The notes under the pieces were generated by a model, which was not told the origin of the DNA, searched no databases, and saw nothing but the letters and a program-made list of their open reading frames with translations. This document shows, in pieces, positions 57,661 through 64,000 of a stretch of 64,000 nt of DNA. The position numbers and the translations under genes are program-made. How positions within the stretch are numbered: position 1 is the stretch's first letter; each line of letters starts with the position of its first letter. The stretch is from Raffaelea ambrosiae (lineage: Eukaryota > Ascomycota > Sordariomycetes > Ophiostomatales > Ophiostomataceae), in NCBI GenBank assembly GCA_002778195.1, contig PCDI01000008.1:1112655-1176654 (forward strand). Direction: 5' to 3'.

Positions 57661-57875
57661 GGGCCGAGTCATATCAGAATCGGGGCCGCGTAGGGCCACT
57701 ACTAGCTTCAAGGCCGGGTCATAACCAGGGCCGAGTCACGAGCTTTCTGGGCCGAGTTATATCGCAGAGCCCGGGCCGCGTCGCCAGACCCCCCCCCACT
57801 GGTCCCCAGGCCGAGTCCTATCAAAGTCGTCTCTTGGATTTTGGAGGCCGTGTCATATCAGCGTCGGGGCCACCA
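57661..57875. repeat. Six spaced copies of a GGCCGAGTCATATC-like element
   Basis: Copies begin at 57661 (GGGCCGAGTCATATCAG), 57711 (AGGCCGGGTCATAACCAG), 57728 (GGGCCGAGTCACG), 57749 (GGGCCGAGTTATATCG), 57808 (AGGCCGAGTCCTATCA) and 57845 (AGGCCGTGTCATATCAG). Three are followed within 10 bp by a CGGGGCC or CGGGCCGCG. All are in the same orientation with irregular spacing of 17-59 bp. Confidence 0.8.
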
Positions 57876-57912
57876 GCCTCGAGGTCGAGCAGATAGCTAG
57901 ACCACGCTTGTC

Positions 57913-57924
57913 TGGTCTAGACCA
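57913..57924. promoter_or_regulatory. 12-bp palindrome TGGTCTAGACCA
   Basis: Perfect dyad with a flanking half site (CTAGACCAC) 16 bp to the left, 260 bp upstream of the amine-oxidase ATG. A dimeric regulator site is possible; no match to a named factor is claimed. Confidence 0.4.
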
Positions 57925-58183
57925 CCTGGAAAGACCATGGAAAGAAAGCCGGGCCCGGTAGAGTCTGTCAGAGCCTGTCAGGCACTCAGCCTCTGCCGGG
58001 CTCAGCTCTCTGGTGCTCGGTCTTACTCGGTCCGTCGGCGGAGAGACATAAAAAGACGTCTCGATTTTTTTTTTCCAAGGGTTGTGCCTCTTTCCCATTC
58101 TGTAGACCAAAGATATTGACATCCCCTCTTTTTTTGAGACTATATCCCATCGTGAAGCAACTCAATCGCCCGAGACGGAAACC

Positions 58184-60616
58184 ATGAGCTCCCAGCAACC
58201 CACCACCGGCGCTGCGACCCCGGCCGCGGCCGCGGACGACGGGCACCTCCACCCCCTCGATCCCGCCACGGCCGAGGAGATCGAGCGCGCCACCAGCATC
58301 ATCCAGCAGGCCTCCGGCGGCCTCCAGCTGCACTTCAAGGCGGCCGGCCTCGACGAGCCGCCCAAGCAGGCCATGGTGGCCTACCTCGAGGCCGAGCACG
58401 CCGGTACCGCCCGGCCGCTGGTGCCCCGCTGCATCTTTGTCGTCTGGTACATCCGCCGCACGCCGCGCCTCTTCGAGGCCGTCGTCGACGTCACCCACGG
58501 CCGTGTCGTCCGCCAGCGCGAGCTGCCGCGCGACTTCCACGGGCCGGTCGACCGCGCCGAGCTCAGCGAGGCGGCCGCCGCGGTCATGGCCGACGCCGGC
58601 GTGCAGGCGGAGCTGCAGCGGCGGCAGATCGCGCCCGAGACCGTGGTGCTGGACCCGTGGGACTACGGCGTGGACGGCACCGAGACGCAGGCGCGGCACA
58701 CGCAAGTGTTCCTGTACCAGCGCAACCCGGCGCACGCCGACGACCCGGACTCGTGCCACTACTCGTTCCCGCTGGACTTTATGGTGGTCGTGGACCTGTG
58801 CACCATGGCGGTCAAGCGCATCGTGCGGATCCCAACGGGGGCGGACGAGGCGGTTCCTCCGGCAGCGGACCCGAAGCAAGAAGCGCCGGTTCGCAAGACG
58901 GACCCGGCGGAGCCCGAGTACGTGCACGCGCTGCAGAAGCGGGCGCCGCGGACGACGCTGAAGCCGTACCAGGTGGTGCAGCCGGAGGGCGCGTCGTTCT
59001 CGGTCCAGGGGCACTGCATCGAGTGGGAGAAGTGGCGGTTCCGTGTGGGCTTCAACTGGCGCGAAGGTGAGTCTGGGGGGAGGGGGGAGGATATCTGGAC
59101 AGCTACACCGACCACTTCTTCTGGGGGGCTACATCCATGCTAATGATACGCTCTATAACCCAGGGCTGACTCTCCACGACCTGCGGTTCGACGGGAGGAG
59201 CACCTTCTACCGGCTGTCGCTGGCCGAGATGTTTGTGCCGTACGGCGACCCGCGCAATCCGCTCTACCGCAAGGGCGCCTTCGATCTCGGCAATGTCGGG
59301 GCCGGTGTGACGGCCAACAACCTGCAGCGTGAGTCATGGAACCATACCCGAGGGGGGGAGAGGGGGAGAGATGATGCCGACCGACCAGGAGCCGGATTCG
59401 CTGACGTAGGAGGAGGAGGAGGACAACAGTCGGCTGCGACTGTCTAGGCACGATCAAGTACTTTGACGGCCACGTCGTCGCTGTCGACGGCCAGGCGGCA
59501 CCACGGCCGAATGCCATCTGCGTGCACGAGGTCGACAGCGGGATTCAGTGGAAGGTAAGGAACCCGACTGGTTGAGAGTATCGCTCGGCTATTTTGGACT
59601 CGCTGGCTCCCTCTCTAGACTCGAGCCCTCTGGCTTCCCCCGACTGACCTTGGCCAGCATACCAACCACCGCACCGGCCGCGCCGTCGTCGTGCGCAAGC
59701 GGCAGCTCGTGCTCCAGTCCATCATCACGGTCGCCAACTACGACTACATCTTTGCCTGGATCCTCGACCAGGCCGGCGACATCACGTTCGAGATCCGCGC
59801 CACCGGCGTCCTCTCCACCCAGCCCATCGACCCGGACGTCGTCGTGCCCTTTGGCACCCGCGTCGCCGACGGCGTCATGGCCCCCTTCCACCAGCACCTC
59901 TTTTGTCTGCGCATCGATCCTGCTGTTGGCGGGCGTGGTGACGACGACCACAGCAACAATCACAGCAGCGGCAGCAGCAGCAGCAGCAGCAGCGGTGGCT
60001 GCCACCGCAACAGCTTGGCCACGACCGACTCCGTGCCCCTGCCGTGGGACGACGCCCTCAACCCGCTCGGCACGGGCTACGTCACGAACCAGACCATTGT
60101 CCGGCGCGCGGGCCCCGTCGACGACGACGTGGCGCGCGGCCGCGTGTTTACCATTCTCAACGAGGGCGCCATCAACCCGGTGTCGCGCACGCCCATCGGG
60201 TACAAGCTGATCCCGCACCGGTCGCAGATGCTGCTGGCCCAGCCGGGAAGCTGGCACGGCCGTCGCTCCGAGTTCGCGACGCACCCCGTCTGGGTCACCC
60301 GCTACCGCGACCGCCAGCTGTTCCCGGCCGGCGACTACACCAACCAGTCGCTGGGCGGCCACGGCATCCAGTCGTGGACCCGGCCGACGGGGGACGACGC
60401 CCGCCCTCCCGCCGCCGTCCGCCACGAGGACATTGTGGTGTGGCACACCTTTGGGCTGACGCACAACCCGCGGGTCGAGGACTTCCCCGTGATGCCGGCC
60501 GAAATTGCCCAGGTGCACCTGCGGCCGCACAACTTCTGTCTCTTCAACCCGGCCAACGACGTGCCGCCGTCGGCGCAGCGGGACAACCGCAGCGTGGCGT
60601 ACGTAGCGGCGGGGAG

Positions 60617-60649
<33 letters not shown>

Positions 60650-60680
60650 AGCCGCAGCAGGAGGGTGCTGTGCTCCGTAA
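58184..60680 (+). CDS. Copper amine oxidase (primary amine oxidase, TPQ type)
   Basis: Exons 58184-59066, 59164-59328, 59430-59554 and 59658-60680; 731 residues. It oxidises primary amines to aldehydes, releasing ammonia and hydrogen peroxide, with Cu(II) and a self-made topaquinone. Seen: N-terminal D2/D3 domains (HLHPLDPATAEEIERAT at about 21; VVWYIRRTPRLFEAVVDV), LHDLRFDGRSTFYRLSLAEM at about 298, VPYGDP, AFDLGN with probable catalytic base Asp335, CDCLG, the cofactor site VANYDYIF (Tyr419), copper ligands His469 and His471 (FHQH) and His660 in GLTHNPRVEDFPVMP. Between 482 and 515 is a His/Asn/Ser-rich insert from AGC repeats. The C-terminus is a Thr run from an (ACG)n tract and ends GGCCAP; no PTS1 tripeptide is present although many fungal homologues are peroxisomal. 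The introns restore E-G-L and L-Q-L-G-C-D-C codons. Confidence 0.94.
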
Positions 60681-63600
60681 AGTCGACAAGCCAACTATAC
60701 CCAATGGTGGCAGGGCGATGCCTCTCGTTTGTATACGGAGAAGGACAGGATCGAATCCAACTTTGGGCCAGGTGACACTTGGGGTAGGGAGAGGTTTTTT
60801 TTTTCTTTTGGAGTGCTTGCGTGGCAGCAGACAAGCGTCCACAAGGATGGCACGATTCGATAGCATCACAATACACAAACATGAACCAATCCAAGACAAT
60901 GGCACCCGTACAATGTGATGCAAGAACAGTCGAACAGCCAACCAAAGTCACGTGCCCGAATCCAGAATTGCATGCAAGCGTTCTACGACTTTTTCAATTT
61001 CTCGGTCTGGACAGTCTCCCATGTTCGTACACAGACCAATGGGGTTAGGTGAAGGGGCCAAAGTGCCATGATCGACGCCCGCGATGTGGGACTGGGGGGA
61101 GGGGAGCGCAAAGGAGGGGTACAACAGTGCTTGTGTGCTTGTGTGCTTGTGTGCTTATGTGCTTGTAGGCTTGTGGGCTTGTGCTTGTGGGCTGTGGGCT
61201 GTGTGCTGTGTGCTGTGGGCTGTGGGCTGTGGACTTGCGTACGGTGCATGTCTTGCCTGCAGGTGTGAGTGCGAGAGAAAGCTGTTTGTGTGGAGCGTGG
61301 TTTCCTTGATGCCCACCCATTGTCATGCAGGAAGACTGCAGGCAAAGAACTCGATACCACGACAAGAGGCGAGGCCGTGGCTGGCCCTCATGCAGCCACG
61401 CCGGTCGCCTGACCGGTGTTGGACCAGGGGGGGGGGGGAGAGAAGAAGTGGCTGGAGAGAACAGAGGAGAGAATCGGAGACGAGGGCGAGGAGACGAGAC
61501 AAGAGAGCCAACAAGGGGTGGAGTGACGTGTCTGTGGCTGGCCACCGGGGAAACTCGATCTGGCTGCCGCTGTGGCCATATACAGGCCATGGTATAGAGT
61601 ACATGGTAGGTCGGAAGTGGAGGGAAGAGAGAGGGAACAAGAAGGGAAAAAAAAGAAGAAAAAGGGAAAGAGAAAGAGACTGGCGGCTCGGACAGGGCAG
61701 CCTGAAGGAGGGTATACCAGCAGAGCAGCCAGTCTGATATAGGGCTTGGACAACGGGGCTCCGTACTTGTCTGTGCTCCCGTTTTCCGTTTTCCGCAGAC
61801 CACGAGTGTCTGTGTAAGAGTACTGCTCGTATGTAGGAGCACAAGCTGCCTTGGCCTCCTTGCTCGTCCCACCCATCTGGCAAAGACTCCGTGGCACTCT
61901 ATCTGGACAATATGGGCATCCGTGTATCACCATGGCCGCGGCCCCCCCGCCATGCCAGCCTATACCAGCCAGGCAGGCATCCAGCTATATGTGCACGCCT
62001 GCGTGCATGGTATCTTACGAGCACGGCGCCTTGGACACATGCACATCGCCGTGCGTTGGTCACATATAGGACTAGTAAACTCGCTGTGGAACTGTGCTCT
62101 TGTTGGTCTTGGGGCCACTTGTTGTTGGCCTCTTTTTGTTCTTTTTTATTTTTTTATTTTTTTATTTTATTTTTTGTTTTTGCTTTTTTTTTGCTTTTTT
62201 GCTTGTTCCCTCTGCTCTCTCCCTCTCTCCCTCTCTCGGGTTTTTCTTTCTCCCTCTGTGTGTTTCAGCTTTCTGCTTCTTCTGCACAGCCTATCCCCTT
62301 TCTGGGGCGCGGTCTCTCCCAGGGCCGCCGACTCTCTCGTTTTTGTGTTTTATCTCTCTCTCTGTTACTTGCACACCCCCCCTTTGTAAACTGATTCCTG
62401 GTCCGGTTCCCCACGCTTGGCTTTTCTTTTCTGGCTTGTCTTTTTTTTTTTGGTCTTTCTGTCACCCGAAGCTATGCCCCGATCTGGCCTCCTGAAACGA
62501 CGGTCACAACAAGGCCTTTTCTTTTTTCTTTTCTTTGCCAGACTAACCTACATGGTACGTAGACGCTTTCTCTCTCGGTTTCTCACACACCCCTCGCGTC
62601 ACTGCAGAATTGCCACCGCCCCCCCCCCCCGCTGAGTGTTGGTAGAAAAGTGTTCATGAATGGGGGGGCGTGTGTGCGCATATGTGTGGCTTACACCCGT
62701 ATGAGTACGTGCTCGTAGTATTTCTAGGCTCTGCTTTGGCTCTGCTTCGGCTCTGCTTCGGGCCTCGCTGCTCTCGCCTTCTCTTTCGTTTCTTGTCGGC
62801 TTGCGTCCCTTGCCTCTCTCCCCAGCCACCTTCTTTTGTCTGCACAATGGTCATTATGAGGCGGACAAAGCTCTGCATACTCGCACACATGCGGTATGGG
62901 GCCTTGTTTCAGATCCTTCACATATGACTGAAATCGGAACAGGCCCGTCGGCCTGGCCTCCGCCTGTCCTACGCATGTCCCTCCACTTGCAGTCCGCCAT
63001 GCTTGTTTCTGGCTAGTCTTCGTCTCCTTCCCAGCGCGTGTTTGTGCCTGCTAGGCCTCCCAGAGGGAGAGAGCCAACAAAGAGCGCCCATCTGATTACT
63101 CGCACCTAGTTACTCTGTAACTCACACCCCAATGACTGCTCCACACAGACCAGGACGGAAGGAGACGGCGAAATACTGCATATGGACTTTTTTGTCTCCA
63201 AGCTGTGTTAGTTGCTAGTATCTTACGACACCCCAACGCACACCCCCAGCTCCCTGCATATCCTCGTGATTCTTGTTGTGCCATCTGTTGTTCATTCCTT
63301 TCTTTTTATGCTCCATAATCATGCTGCTGTCACTTTGGTTTCCTCTTTGCTTTTTTTCTTCTTCCTTTTCTTCCTGCTGGCTGGACAGCCGATGGTATCC
63401 GTCTTATTTTCTTCTTTCCATTACCCCCCCATTCTCAGCTGTCCACTTTCGGTGTGTATGCAGAGAATCCCTGTCGGTGGAATCTGCATCGAGTGATACC
63501 TGCAAGGTCCGTACGATACCGACGCTGTTACTCAAGCTAGTCCCTACGTAAGACACGGACCTGTCGCCAGTGCTGCGCCGTGGGCTGTCCGCCGTGGGCT

Positions 63601-64000
63601 GTCCGCCGGGGGTTCTCTTAGGGTATCGCACCTAGAAAGATGCATACAAAGTAGCTGAGCTGGTGCCTGGGGGACTCTCTGCAACTCTGGTTACCCTGGT
63701 CCAGGGACATGTCTTGCCCTGCGATCGAGTCAACCCCAGCAGCTGCTGGCCGGCTCGCGAACAGAGGGCTGGGTCCAGACACCCCAACTATGGTACCGTC
63801 GGACTGGCTGACCACCGTTTGGGGCCTCCAGATTGCTGGGTTTCATCCGTTATTGCTTTTTTCTTTTTTGTTCTTTGGAGCAGGTGTTTTTTGCGCTCGT
63901 CGCTTGTCGTTCGGGCTGTCTTACCAACCCCTTTGGGTGCTTGGGCCGGATCGCTCTACGGTATTGGGGGGCTTAGCTACTTGTTGATTGCTTTTTGGCT
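60681..64000. other. 3.3-kb right-end region without recognisable gene
   Basis: After the amine-oxidase stop no frame shows a domain or exon pattern. Contains the GTGCTTGT minisatellite (61119-61250), a G-run at about 61427-61439, T-rich sequence at 62140-62200, GAGTACGTGCTCG near 62700 and words such as GTATCTTACGA (61998, 63219). A gene could start to the right of the window. Confidence 0.5.
61119..61250. repeat. Minisatellite of GTGCTTGT and TGTGGGCTG units
   Basis: First about eight copies of TGTGTGCTTG (8-10 bp), then GGGCTTGTGCTTG, then TGTGGGCTG units. It gives long open frames in several registers, so ORFs across it are not evidence for a gene. Confidence 0.8.

Larger units (their letters stand above)
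57365..58183. promoter_or_regulatory. Divergent permease/amine-oxidase promoter region
   Basis: 819 bp between start codons facing away from each other. The central 215 bp hold six copies of a GGCCGAGTCATATC-like element (separate entry), and a 12-bp palindrome TGGTCTAGACCA lies at 57913-57924 with a further CTAGACCAC at 57897. CGG triplets cluster at 58027-58040 (CGGTCCGTCGGCGG). CATAAAAA at 58047 is a weak TATA-like site for the oxidase, and several GATA cores are present (e.g. TATCA in the repeats, AGATAG at 57891). All assignments are by pattern. Confidence 0.55.

Noticed and set aside
61045..61872. 275-codon minus-strand frame
   Set aside because: Its C-terminal third is the translated minisatellite (HTSTQAHKHT-type); no domain in the rest.

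Overview
The window looks like nuclear DNA of a filamentous ascomycete, probably a Sordariomycete; I cannot place it closer. The reasons are: short introns (mostly 50-200 nt) with GTNNGY donors, CTRAY branch points and YAG acceptors; strong GC bias in codons; and a gene set typical of Pezizomycotina (RXT2, TRAPPC11, a TOK-type K+ channel, a COL-26/BglR-like zinc-cluster regulator, a fungal Artemis-type nuclease, NADP-mannitol dehydrogenase). All gene models below were built by hand; the spliced reading frames were checked and total a whole number of codons.

Layout. Positions 1-14923 contain no gene I can recognise, only simple repeats and recurring short words. Then come: RXT2 (-) and TRAPPC11 (+), divergent across a 915-bp promoter region; an alpha/beta hydrolase with a peroxisomal-type C-terminus (-); the TOK-type potassium channel (-); a weak alpha/beta-hydrolase-like gene (+) converging on a Cys-rich single-pass membrane protein (-); a 4.8-kb gene-free stretch; the Q-rich Zn2Cys6 regulator (+) followed in tandem by the Artemis-like DNA-repair nuclease (+); mannitol dehydrogenase (+) converging on a desaturase-like di-iron membrane protein (-); a 3-kb gap; a three-repeat Myb factor (-), an amino-acid permease (-) and a copper amine oxidase (+); and 3.3 kb without a recognisable gene at the right end.

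How the genes fit together. Most are unrelated housekeeping or regulatory loci: chromatin (RXT2), Golgi traffic (TRAPPC11), ion transport (TOK), sugar sensing (Zn2Cys6), DNA repair (Artemis), polyol metabolism (mannitol dehydrogenase). The one suggestive functional group is at 53.2-60.7 kb. There a YAT-family permease and a copper amine oxidase are divergently transcribed from an 819-bp region that holds six copies of a GGCCGAGTCATATC-like element and a 12-bp palindrome, with a Myb factor as next neighbour. This could be a small amine or nitrogen utilisation unit, but that is inference.

The other unusual signal is the gene-poor left end, where the 9-mer TACTATGTA (either strand) occurs nine times in under 12 kb. 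No tRNA, rRNA, transposon ORF, CRISPR array or biosynthetic cluster core enzyme was found.
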